From assembly GCA_003427395.1 (NCBI GenBank), contig BFEA01000003.1:6212013-6243035 (forward strand): a stretch of 31,023 bases of DNA, in the 5' to 3' direction. The translations under genes and the position numbers were made by a program. This stretch comes from Chara braunii. Its lineage: Eukaryota > Streptophyta > Charophyceae > Charales > Characeae. Under the pieces are notes generated by a model that was not told where the DNA came from, made no database searches, and saw nothing but the letters and a program-made list of their open reading frames with translations. This document shows positions 20,455 through 28,690 of this stretch, in pieces (the stretch's first letter is position 1; each line of letters starts with the position of its first letter).

Positions 20455-20860
20455 GACTGAACGTTCGGGGGGGCCCGGGCTGGCCCCCGAAACTTCGGGC
20501 GTACAGGATTCCGTTCGGGGGCCGAAACCCTCCAGGTTTGGCCCTCGCTAAAACGACTTTCAGGGTATAAAAATAATTTTTTTAAACTGAATTATTTTTT
20601 GTGAGTTCTTTATGATGTACCCTACACGGCTATAAATTTTAAAGCCATTGTGCTCAACCAAAAAAAACATTAAATGATTTATTATTATTATTATTTTTTT
20701 TTTTTTCCTCGTTTGGCCTGAACGGCCAAACTCCTTCCAAAGGGGTCCCGTACGTTCGGGCGTTCGAGTTCGGGCGTCCGGCCCGTCCCGAACGCCGGTA
20801 ACCCTGGCTGGGAAGATCTGGTCCTTGCATGGGCTGGCCACCCAAGACCCGAGCAGCCCG
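20455..20860. repeat. GC patches rich in CGTTCGGG/CCCGAAC words flanking an AT core
   Basis: GC patches at about 20455-20560 and 20715-20860 hold repeated GTTCGGG, CCCGAAC and GTCCGGCCCGTCCCGAAC words around an AT-rich segment. The second patch has CCGTCCCGAACGCCGGTAACCCTGG, which resembles terminal text near 22550 and 22640. This is probably a nest of non-autonomous repeats. A 68-105 codon frame here is repeat-derived. Confidence 0.4.
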
Positions 20861-20883
20861 CAAGTAGCCTGGCATAATATGTA

Positions 20884-20916
<33 letters not shown>

Positions 20917-21231
20917 GGGTCGACATTCGGCTCGAATGCCCGAACAAGTTTACGAACGGACCAAAAATTTTGTAATTGGAATCGGTCGTTTGTCCCGCCG
21001 ACTACCATGTATATATATATATATCTATTAGTTTTAAATTTATTTGTAATATAATATAAATTTTCAATCCGACCTCAAAGAAAAAATTGTTTGCTTTTTC
21101 TTTTCTTTGTAAGGAATGAAACTTTGCCCTTGCCCGGGGCAGCAAGGTAACCGAGCAGGTTTTTTTGGCAAAAAACTCTTCCTTTTATTTTTTTTATCTT
21201 TTTAAAATAAAACTGCAACTGACTTATTAGC
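20861..21231. other. AT-rich spacer with T-run and AT microsatellite
   Basis: A T-run lies at 20890-20916 and an AT microsatellite at 21010-21024. There is a GC patch near 21125-21160. No gene is seen. Confidence 0.4.
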
Positions 21232-21900
21232 TAGGCTACTAGTCGGACCGCCCTGGTCATCCTATTTTCCCGACAGGCTCGGTCGTGCAAGGACAAAGGA
21301 AGGTCCTAACAAAACAAAACACTAAAAAAAACTTAAAAAAAAAAAAAAAAACCTCAAAACAATCCGAAAAAAAACTCAAAAAAAATTGAATAAAAATTTA
21401 AAAAAATCCAAAAACAAACTATGTTATGTAGAAAAACAAACTGAACAACTTTTGCTTCAAGGTCATATTGAAATTATTTACCAAAATTAAAATTCAAATA
21501 AATTTAAAAACTAGGTTACTAGTCGGGTCGCCCAGGTCCCAAGTGACCAGCCCGTGCATTGACCAAAAAAGGTCTCAGCGAAAAAAAAAAAAAAAAAAAA
21601 AAAATCCAAAAGAAAATTATGTTATGCAGAAAATTAAACCGAACAACGTTTGCCTCATGGTCACGTCAGATTCTTAATCAAATTTAAAATAAATATTAAA
21701 ATATAAAAATAATTTTTTATTTTTTATTTTTTACCATTTTTTTGGCACGATCAAGCAAGTTACCCTGTACCACTCTGGTAGCCTAGTTTTAAAAATAAGT
21801 TTGATAGGCTAGTTTTAAAAATAATTTTATTTTTTATTTTTATTTGTTTTTGCCCTGCCTGATATGTCTTCCCGGGCCACTCCGGTAGCCTTGCTTATTA
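21232..21900. repeat. head-core repeats in direct tandem, then reversed heads
   Basis: The GC head CTAGGCTACTAGTCGG occurs at about 21232 and again at about 21511 (period about 279). Each is followed by an AAGGTC word, an A-run and the ~75 bp core (about 21420-21500 and 21617-21695). Reversed heads GGTAGCCTAG and GGTAGCCTTG follow near 21779 and 21885. This is the same family as 18868-19318. Confidence 0.55.
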
Positions 21901-22021
21901 GACTTAGAATATTGAATTTCTTAGCTCTTGATAGTTCAACAGCCTAAAAATGTCAAACCCTCTTATTTTGAAGTTAGATAAATTGGTTTTAATTCCATTG
22001 AGAATATATATACACATATAT

Positions 22022-23488
22022 ACAGGGTTGCCCGGCCGAACGTACGGAGGCCTCTAAGCTGACCCCCGAACATTTGAGCATTCGGGTCCCGAACCTGATG
22101 GGGTTCGAAACACTGCAAAAACATATTCTGACAACTATATATTATTTTTTTTTTTGGAACCCCTTTTGTGATGTAAGGTATTTCCCTCATAATTTTGAAG
22201 CTATTCTGGTTAGCCAAAACAACATGAAAATCGACAAAGATGGTGGTGACAAAACTTACTTTCCCACTCACTAATTTGTTTTTTTTTTTCTTTTTACTTT
22301 TTGTTTTTTCTTTATTTCGGGAAATTAAAAAAAATATTATTTTCTTAAACTTCATTTGTATATTCTCATGGCATCTGTGACAACCAAAAAAAAAATAAAA
22401 AAAATTACCAATGATGGTCGTGTCAAAAACGTGCTCGCCCACTCAATGATTTCATTCTCGTTTTTTTTAATTTAATTTTTATTATTATTGTTTATTCTTA
22501 GCATTTGATTTTTATTTCAAATTTGATAAAGAATTTATATGTAATCGTCCCGAACCCCTGCAACCCTGTCTATATCCGCATTCGGTCGAAAGGCCAAGTG
22601 CGTCGAGAAGAGGTGCCGAACGCTCGGGCGTTCGGCCCGTCCCGAACACCGACAACCCTGCGTTGGAGACTGTTCGAACGTCCGAACCCGGACGCCCGGA
22701 CAACGCCCGAACCGAAACGCCCGAACCCGAGCGCCCGAACCCGAACGCCCGAACCCGAACGCCTGAACCCGAACGCTCGAACATGAACGCCCGAACCGGA
22801 ACGATTGAACGTTCGGCACCCCCTCTCGATGCATTCGGTCGTTCAGCCGCACCAAAACCCGAAAAAAAAAAAATCCAAAAAATTCGAAAACAATATATAT
22901 GTTATACAGAAGAATAAATTAAACAACATTTACCTCAATTTTACATCCAGATTCTTTACCAAATTTGAAACAAAAATCAAATACTATAAAAAAAATAATA
23001 ATAATAAAAAAATTATTGAGTGGACGACCACGTTTTCGACACCACAATCTTTGGCAATATTAATTTTTTTTTTTGGCTCTGACAAATAGTATGAAAATTT
23101 ATATATGCGTATCTTATGTAATAAAAAATCTACAAATAAAGTTTGAAAAAATAGTAATTTTTCATGCCTCGCACATAAAGGAAAAATATATAGTGAAAGT
23201 AAAAAAATAAATAAATTAGTGAGTGGGCAAGGAAGTTTTTACACCACCATTTTTAAAGATCTGTAATTTTGTTTTAACAACAGAATGAGTTCAAAAGTGA
23301 GAAGGCAATACCTTATCTCACAAAAAACTCACACAAAACTTTCCAGAATTTTTTTTTTTTAGGTGTGAACAATATTTTTTGCAGGATCCGCACCCTTTCA
23401 AGTCCGGGTCCCGTACGGGGACCCAAATGCCCGAAGGTTCGAGGGTCAGCTTAGGGGTCTCCGTACATTCGGCCTGGCAACCCTGTCT
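22022..23488. mobile_element. 1.47 kb foldback DNA element, ~450 bp inverted arms, 8 bp duplication ACATATAT
   Basis: The left arm begins ACAGGGTTGCC-C-GGCCGAA (22022). The right arm ends with the complement (TTCGGCC-T-GGCAACCCTGTCT, ending 23488). The arms stay homologous well inward. The left GATGTAAGGTATT...CCCACTCACTAATTT (about 22173-22275) and TGTCAAAAACGTGCTCGCCC (22420-22440) have reverse counterparts at about 23215-23320 and 23018-23050. ACATATAT lies on both outer sides (22014-22021, 23489-23496). The surrounding AT repeats weaken this as a target duplication. CAGGG-starting ends with 8 bp duplications are typical of hAT elements. There is no transposase, so it would be non-autonomous. 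Confidence 0.65.
22660..22810 (+). repeat. CCCGAACG minisatellite
   Basis: Ten or more near-copies of CCCGAACG / CCCGAACC occur in a row, in the unpaired centre of the foldback element. The sequence is open in several frames on both strands because the unit lacks stops. The resulting RTPEPERPN-type peptides are a by-product and not a gene. Confidence 0.85.
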
Positions 23489-23588
23489 ACATATATATGT
23501 ATAAACAAAATATTCGTTATCGCAATATATAGACATACGCAACAACTACAATGATTATTAATGGGAAAACCTCATAAGAATGTCAACT

Positions 23589-23880
23589 ACATTGTTTATT
23601 AAGACAATAATTTTTCTTGTAGAGTAAGCACACATATCGCTCGCAAGGAAGCTCAAAGATACTTTTTGGATTGCATAATCGTTGATCTTGTTTTTTTTCA
23701 TCCTATCTCGCCATTGCTCACTCCTCTAAAAATGCACCACATTGTTTATTGTGACAATAATGTTTCTTGTAGAGTAAGCACACATATCACTCAAGATGAA
23801 AGATACTTTTTGGATTGCATAATCTTGATCATGTTTTTTTTCATCCTCTCTCGCCATTGCTCACTCCTCTAAAAATGGAC
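23589..23880 (+). repeat. tandem duplication, ~150 bp unit, two copies
   Basis: The unit starts with ACATTGTTTATT and contains TTCTTGTAGAGTAAGCACAC, TACTTTTTGGATTGCATAAT and GCCATTGCTCACTCCTCTAA. It occurs at 23589-23738 and again at 23739-23880 with a few substitutions and small indels. Confidence 0.9.
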
Positions 23881-24532
23881 CGCACGAGAGAGTCCACTTC
23901 TGTCTTAGTACTCCACACTCAGTTTTCCAAAAATTATTCGCACATTTTTTTTTTTCGGAGGACATCATCTGTGGTCTTCATCAACAGGGCTGGTACCTCT
24001 AAATTAGTTGTGTCCCTAGGGCTTAAAAACATGAAGTGCTCCAACCGCTCCGTATCTTTTCACCTTCCCTTCTTCCTTCTTCCTTCTTCCTTTTGGAAAA
24101 TAATAAATGCCTTATCATATATGAGTAGAAGTATAACCTGTTTGCGAACGGGATCTAAGGGTTTTGCGATAGGCACTTTCTTAAAGTTGTGCAAATCGTC
24201 GTTGTGTTTAACCTGATGAAATGTTTAGGTTAGATTGTTGGTGAATGATTGGAAGCTTTTTGTTTTGTTTCTTGTTGTTCACTTACATTCATCGTTTTTG
24301 TCTTTTCGAAAAACTAGTGATTGCCTTCTCGAAGAATTCCTCCTTGAACTCTTCCATTAATCTCCTGAGTAATTCTCCCTTTAGAAAAAAACACCAGGCA
24401 TTAAAGTCACGTCGTATTGCCCGATTTCCTTTGCTTGGGCGATTCCCACGCGCAAGTTGATGGTGATTAGTGTTAATATTCTGTGACAAGAGATACGTGT
24501 GAATGGGTGTAAACGACCATGTGGACTGAACC
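23881..24532. other. no recognised gene upstream of the LTR
   Basis: Mixed AT-rich sequence. Frames 23815-24216 and 24245-24460 lack recognisable domains. The last five bases before the LTR are GAACC (24528-24532). They would be the target-site copy to look for beyond the unseen 3' LTR. Confidence 0.4.
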
Positions 24533-24815
24533 TGTAGCGGACCTCGGGATGGCCTGTGAGACCAGCCCCTTGGCCTGTTCTCACAGGCCTGTGTTATATT
24601 TGGGGTAGGCCAGTCCAGTCCAGTCCAATCCCGTCAGTCCGCTGGGGTATACCCCAGCCATTGTCTGTTTTCATTCTCATTCCTCACTGACACATTTTGG
24701 AGTATGTGCGTTGGAGTCTTACGTGGGGAGCTGCGTTGTGCTATCTTCCTCCCCCTTCTTCCTCCATCCCCATCTCCGTCACTAGCAGAGCACCACACCT
24801 GGTGGGTCCGCTACA
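24533..24815 (+). repeat. 5' long terminal repeat (283 bp)
   Basis: The LTR starts TGTAGCGGAC (24533-24542) and ends GTCCGCTACA (24806-24815), a perfect 10 bp terminal inverted repeat of the TG...CA type. The PBS begins at once afterwards. Inside are a stem-loop (GGCCTGTGAGA 24551-24561 with TCTCACAGGCC 24579-24589), a TATATTT word at 24595-24601 that could serve as a TATA box, and an 18 bp perfect palindrome GCTGGGGTATACCCCAGC at 24641-24658. The borders follow from the inverted repeat plus the PBS. The 3' LTR, needed for proof, is outside the window. Confidence 0.9.
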
Positions 24816-24828
24816 TTGGTATCAGAGC
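24816..24828 (+). promoter_or_regulatory. primer binding site for initiator-Met tRNA
   Basis: TTGGTATCAGAGC directly follows the LTR end. TGGTATCAGAGC is the standard plant LTR-retrotransposon PBS complementary to the 3' end of initiator methionyl tRNA, where minus-strand DNA synthesis begins. Confidence 0.93.
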
Positions 24829-25124
24829 GGGAACAGTCCCCGCCCCCACCCACCACACCGCACAGCAGCGAAATACTGCAAAACTCGATAGTCGGGTTTT
24901 CGGCTGTTTTTGGGGCGTTTTCGGGCAAAAAAAGCGGGAAAAACGACAGGAAAAGGTGCTGCAGAAGGAGAGCTCCACGTGGCGAAAAAGGAAGCCGCAT
25001 CACGACACGTGCGCTTGCGCGCACCAAGGCCAAGGCCGCCGCATGCGCGCGCGCGCCACGCGCCCACGCTGCCCCGCCCCGCCCCGCTCCCGGATTTATA
25101 TTATCAAGATCCAGGATGCAACTG

Positions 25125-25205
25125 CTGCTGTTGGGGTTTGAACCCAGGCACTTGCGGAGCCATGCACGTGCGTAAGCAGCCTCATAACACACTCGCCACA
25201 GTGTG
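25125..25205 (-). other. tRNA-like (SINE-head-like) sequence with A and B boxes
   Basis: On the minus strand, TGGCGAGTGTG (complement of 25188-25198) matches a Pol III A box, and GGGTTCAAACCC (complement of 25134-25145) matches a B box about 43 bases downstream. A TGGG/CCCA T-arm is visible. The acceptor stem is poor, so it is not a functional tRNA gene. It may be a tRNA-derived SINE fragment or a tRNA pseudogene inside the retroelement leader. Confidence 0.5.
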
Positions 25206-25275
25206 TCCATTGCTTTGTAGCATGGCACAGTCGTGTTGAAGCGCTGCCCCCCCCCCGGCGGCAACGAGCAGCAAC

Positions 25276-25720
25276 GAAGTCGCTATCTCCCCTCTCCCTC
25301 TACTAACCCACTCTCCCTACCTCTCCTCTCTCCTCTTACTCAACCCCTCTCTTTCCCCCACCTTCCACTTCATCTTTCTCTCCTCCTTTTATCTTCCCCA
25401 CCCCACCTTTCTCCCAACACCCATTTTTTTACTCTCCTTCTTTTATTTCTTTCTTTTCTTCCTCCTTTTCTCTTTGCTTCTTGATCCCTGTCCACCTTTC
25501 NCCATCCCTCCTCTCCCCCAACTACCACAACCCCATCCCCCTACCTCCCACTTCATCTTTTTCTTTCCCCCCCACCTATTTCTTTCTTTTCTCCCTCACT
25601 TTTCATTCCTCTTCCCCCCCTACTTCGAAAATTTCTCTGTTTTTCTTCATTCCACCTCTCTTTTGATTTATCTTTTCTTTTTTTCTCAAAAATTCGAAAT
25701 ATCTTCTTTCCCACCTTCTT
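25276..25720 (+). repeat. pyrimidine-rich (CT) tract
   Basis: The + strand is overwhelmingly C and T for about 440 bases, with words such as CTCTCC, TTCTTTC and CCCCAC. One N lies at 25501. It is long, biased and not a clean tandem repeat. Confidence 0.9.
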
Positions 25721-25783
25721 TTCTCATTTTCTGATTTATTTACTGTATTTTTCTATTTATTCTGGAAAATTCGATTTTCTCTA

Positions 25784-26190
25784 CGGCAACCCTAAATCTG
25801 ATTAGTTGTTAGTTTCCTCATCTTATTACCCACCCTCTTTTCTTATTTTTTTGATTTATTTTATTTATTTTTACTTATTTTGAAAATTCTTGGCGGCAAC
25901 CCTAAATCTGGTTAGGTGTCAGCCTTTCTTGCTTTCGACACACGTTTTGACCCCGTGGGGGTAACGAAATGCTGCCAAAATTTTTGAAAAATCAGATAAC
26001 CCATTTCTCCCCACCTCCTCACACACTTATTTACTTATTTATTTATTTTTATTTCTTATTTATTTTTTGAAATTTCTTTTTATTTATTTATTTGCGGCAT
26101 CTCTAGTGTGCACACCTCGGTCTCTCCTTTTCCCTTGGCACATTCTTCACCCCGTGGGGGGTAGGGAAATGCTGCCGAAATTTTCAAAAA
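25784..26190 (+). repeat. leader repeats: CGGCAACCC pair and two hairpin-TGCTGCC modules
   Basis: CGGCAACCCTAAATCTG occurs at 25784-25800 and 25894-25910, 110 bp apart. Farther on, CCCC-GT-GGGG hairpins (25951-25960 and 26150-26159) are each followed about ten bases later by AAATGCTGCC-R-AAATTTT (near 25968 and 26168), 200 bp apart. The second module resembles the hairpin 1 plus TGCTGCC unit of the array at 8.2-8.7 kb. Confidence 0.75.
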
Positions 26191-26618
26191 AACAAATATT
26201 GTTTCTCTTCACATCTTTTTATTTATTTTTTTAATTATTTTATTATTTATTATTTATTTATTTTCTTATTTATTTTTATTTCCTCTCGAAATATAATTGT
26301 TTATTCATTTTTCTCTCGTCCCCCCCCCCCCTTTTGCTTGCTATTTTACTTTCTTGATTAGGTCACCGGTAACCTACCCTAGCCTTAAACCTCGATTAGG
26401 GTTTTCTTAGGGTTTTTGTAGGGCTTAGGGTTCCTCAAATCCCCCCTACTATCCCGTCCTCTTCGGGCACCCTGGACCCGAACCACCCCTCCCCCTTTGA
26501 CGGCGTCCGTGCTAGCCTTGCTAGCGCCGTTCGCTGCTTTCTACCGCGGACTTCCCCCTACGCCCTCCGCTCACGCAGACCTCTTCTGGCCCCCTCCAGT
26601 CCGGTCCGTCATCTCCCC

Positions 26619-28685
26619 ATGGCCGACTGTGCGTCACACGCCGTCGACACGGCGATGACCACGGCATCGGGCTCCACACCCGTGCCGGCCGACCAGGGCC
26701 ATCAGCCCCAGGGGGATCTACACAACCTCCTCACCTCCCTCCTCGCGCCCATCCAGGCGCAACTCGTGACCCTCGGGCCCCTACAGGCGCANGTGGCGAC
26801 CCTTGCCGNCGGCGTGCAGCAACTCCAGGACGCTNGTCGTNCTTCCTCTCCTCNTCCTCTCNCTTCTCCTNGCTCTCAGTCCGGGTCCCCAGNTCTCCGA
26901 NAGGGTGGCCACGGCAGAGTTTCCTCCTCTGCCGCCCCCGACCCGGCCATTTTGGTGACCGTCCACGCCCCTAGCTCGACGACCGCCACGAGTCAGGCCC
27001 TTCCTCAGCCTACGGTCGCACCGGCCCAAATTCCGGTTACGACGGCCACGGGACCACAACCCGTTACCATGGTCTCAGCGTTTCCGGGTGCCCCGCTCCT
27101 CCCCCCCCTTCGCACGACCGCAGCGCCACCTGCCTCTCCCCCCTCTGGGATGCCCCGCGCCGCTTGTGCATCCACTTCCTCCACTCTTCCCCCTGCTACC
27201 CCTCGCACGACCTACATTCGAGGTCTCGAGGACGAGATTGCCCAGCTCCGAACCAACCTCGCCCTCTTACGCCTTCAACCACCCCCACCCTCAAAGGTGG
27301 CCGCGCCTTCGGGCGCACCCCCTACCTCCTCTACCCTTCCTCCCATGCACGCTCGCTTTCCACGCCCTGCATCCTATACAACTCCTTCCTACCTTCTTCC
27401 TACTCCCGCGGTTGCTGCGACCTCTTCTACCGCACCACCCTCACAGCCTGCCTCTGTTGCCACCGCTGCTCCCTTATGCGGCCCGGGCGCACAGTCAGCT
27501 GCGCCCCTTTCTCCAGGACCTGCGCCTACTTACTCAGCCGTGGCACAGGCCCCCGCTCCTCGATNCCCTCGCCGCCACTACGGTGGCGCACCACTCATCC
27601 GCTTGTCGGACATTGCCTTGTATGACGGTACAGGCATACGCGTGTCTCGGTGGCTGCAGTCGACCACCCGCACACTCCAGCTCATGGGCGCCACACCCGA
27701 GACGTGGGTGGGTCACCTCTCAACGCGCCTGCGTGGCGGTTCTTTCGAGGCCTGGGAGGATTTCTATGCCTACTCCCTTTGTGAGGGTCGTACTCCAACC
27801 TTCGTGGATTTCCAGGCGTTCCTCGAGGATCGCTTCGGAGCCCGATACAACGTGACTGACGCCTTCGAGCGTGTCGTCACTACACGCTGGTCCGGCTCTG
27901 GTGGCGCTGCCGGCCTGGATCGCCACATCCAGGTCTTTCAGGACGCCCGCCTTGTTTGCGACGCGGCGTTCCTCCCCGAGGCTGCCCTTATCGATCGTTT
28001 CTTGGTCAGCCTTCCGCTCGAGTACCGCTCCGAGCTATGGCGGTACGAGTTCACATCGGCCCCACAGGCTTACGAGGCCGCGAGGGACGACCAACGGATG
28101 CAAGCTCGTCTTCACCCCGCCTCCTCCTCCCAGCCCCAGCACACGGGCTACGCCTCCTCCTCCTCTCACGGCACTTCCCAGCGTCGTTCCCCTTTCCGCG
28201 GTCGCCCCCGCCGTTCCACGCAGCAGGGCCGCCACTTCTCGCGCCGCTTCAGCACGCTGGAGTATGGTGAGCAGGACGCTGTTGCCCCACTGTCATCTGA
28301 GGGCGACCACTGCGACGACCTCGATCTTTGCGAGGCCGTCCACTATCACTTGGAGGACTCTACCCTCCCTGCAGCTGAGCGCCTTCAGCTCGCGCTCTCT
28401 GCCCTCTCTCGGGCACGCAGCCGCCCCAGTCACGCTCGCGCATCGCCCCCCGAGGTCCCTCAGGAGGACCTCCCTCAGGGCTTCATCCCTCCTCGTGGTG
28501 TCCTTTCCCCTGAGGAGCGCGCGGCTATTCTGGGCCGGCGTGGGTGTTTGCGCTGCCGCTTGGACGGTCATACCTCCTCGCGGTGTCCTTACACTACCGC
28601 CCTCGACCGCCACTACGCTGACCTTTCTCGTCAGCGTCATGCTCAGTTCCCCCCCGGCACCTCACGTCCCCGCGGCGCCTCCTAG
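26619..28685 (+). CDS. gag: Gag polyprotein of the Ty3/Gypsy-type element
   Basis: Gag is the structural protein that forms the virus-like particle around element RNA in the cytoplasm. The frame is 688 codons from an ATG in good context (CCCCATGGCC) to TAG. Residues 1-325 are Ala/Pro/Ser/Thr-rich and low complexity, with several Ns. A retrotransposon gag (capsid-like) domain spans roughly residues 328-500, recognisable by RWLQSTTRTLQLMG, a WVGHLSTRLRG-type helix, AWEDFYAY and FLEDRFG. A basic Arg/Ser stretch follows around 520-560. A CCHC zinc knuckle, C643-x2-C646-x4-H651-x4-C656, would bind nucleic acid. Pol follows in the -1 frame. No stop interrupts gag. The long N-terminal Pro/Ser extension is unusual in length for gag. 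Confidence 0.93.
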   Translation: MADCASHAVDTAMTTASGSTPVPADQGHQPQGDLHNLLTSLLAPIQAQLVTLGPLQAXVATLAXGVQQLQDAXRXSSPXPLXSPXSQSGSPXLRXGGHGRVSSSAAPDPAILVTVHAPSSTTATSQALPQPTVAPAQIPVTTATGPQPVTMVSAFPGAPLLPPLRTTAAPPASPPSGMPRAACASTSSTLPPATPRTTYIRGLEDEIAQLRTNLALLRLQPPPPSKVAAPSGAPPTSSTLPPMHARFPRPASYTTPSYLLPTPAVAATSSTAPPSQPASVATAAPLCGPGAQSAAPLSPGPAPTYSAVAQAPAPRXPRRHYGGAPLIRLSDIALYDGTGIRVSRWLQSTTRTLQLMGATPETWVGHLSTRLRGGSFEAWEDFYAYSLCEGRTPTFVDFQAFLEDRFGARYNVTDAFERVVTTRWSGSGGAAGLDRHIQVFQDARLVCDAAFLPEAALIDRFLVSLPLEYRSELWRYEFTSAPQAYEAARDDQRMQARLHPASSSQPQHTGYASSSSHGTSQRRSPFRGRPRRSTQQGRHFSRRFSTLEYGEQDAVAPLSSEGDHCDDLDLCEAVHYHLEDSTLPAAERLQLALSALSRARSRPSHARASPPEVPQEDLPQGFIPPRGVLSPEERAAILGRRGCLRCRLDGHTSSRCPYTTALDRHYADLSRQRHAQFPPGTSRPRGAS
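28649..28655 (+). promoter_or_regulatory. C7 run, candidate -1 frameshift site at the gag-pol junction
   Basis: Seven C residues lie 28 bases before the gag stop codon, phased as C-CCC-CCC in the gag frame. That phasing would let both decoding tRNAs re-pair after a -1 slip into the open pol frame. No downstream pseudoknot was worked out. This is an inference from position and frame. Confidence 0.35.
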
Positions 28686-28690
28686 CCACG

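Larger units (their letters stand above)
24829..26618 (+). other. long 5' leader of the retrotransposon
   Basis: About 1.8 kb lies between the PBS and gag. It contains a tRNA-like segment on the minus strand (25125-25205), a pyrimidine-rich tract (25276-25720), two CGGCAACCCTAAATCTG copies (25784 and 25894) and two CCCCGTGGGG hairpin plus TGCTGCC modules. A run of TTAGGG-type words (26396-26432) lies nearer gag. Frames in the pyrimidine tract encode only Ser/Pro/Leu-rich text. Packaging or translation-control signals usually lie in this region, but none can be assigned. Confidence 0.75.

Noticed and set aside
20560-21008. overlapping minus-strand frames with poly-Lys
   Set aside because: They arise from A-runs and CCCGAAC-type GC patches of nested repeats.
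22505-22917. frames rich in RTPEPERPN on both strands
   Set aside because: They are products of the stop-free CCCGAACG minisatellite.
27088-27855. 255-codon frame overlapping gag, and the 300-codon frame at 27871-28773
   Set aside because: These are GC-rich frame shadows of gag. They are Ser/Pro/Arg/Leu-rich without family features, while the gag frame carries the capsid and CCHC motifs.
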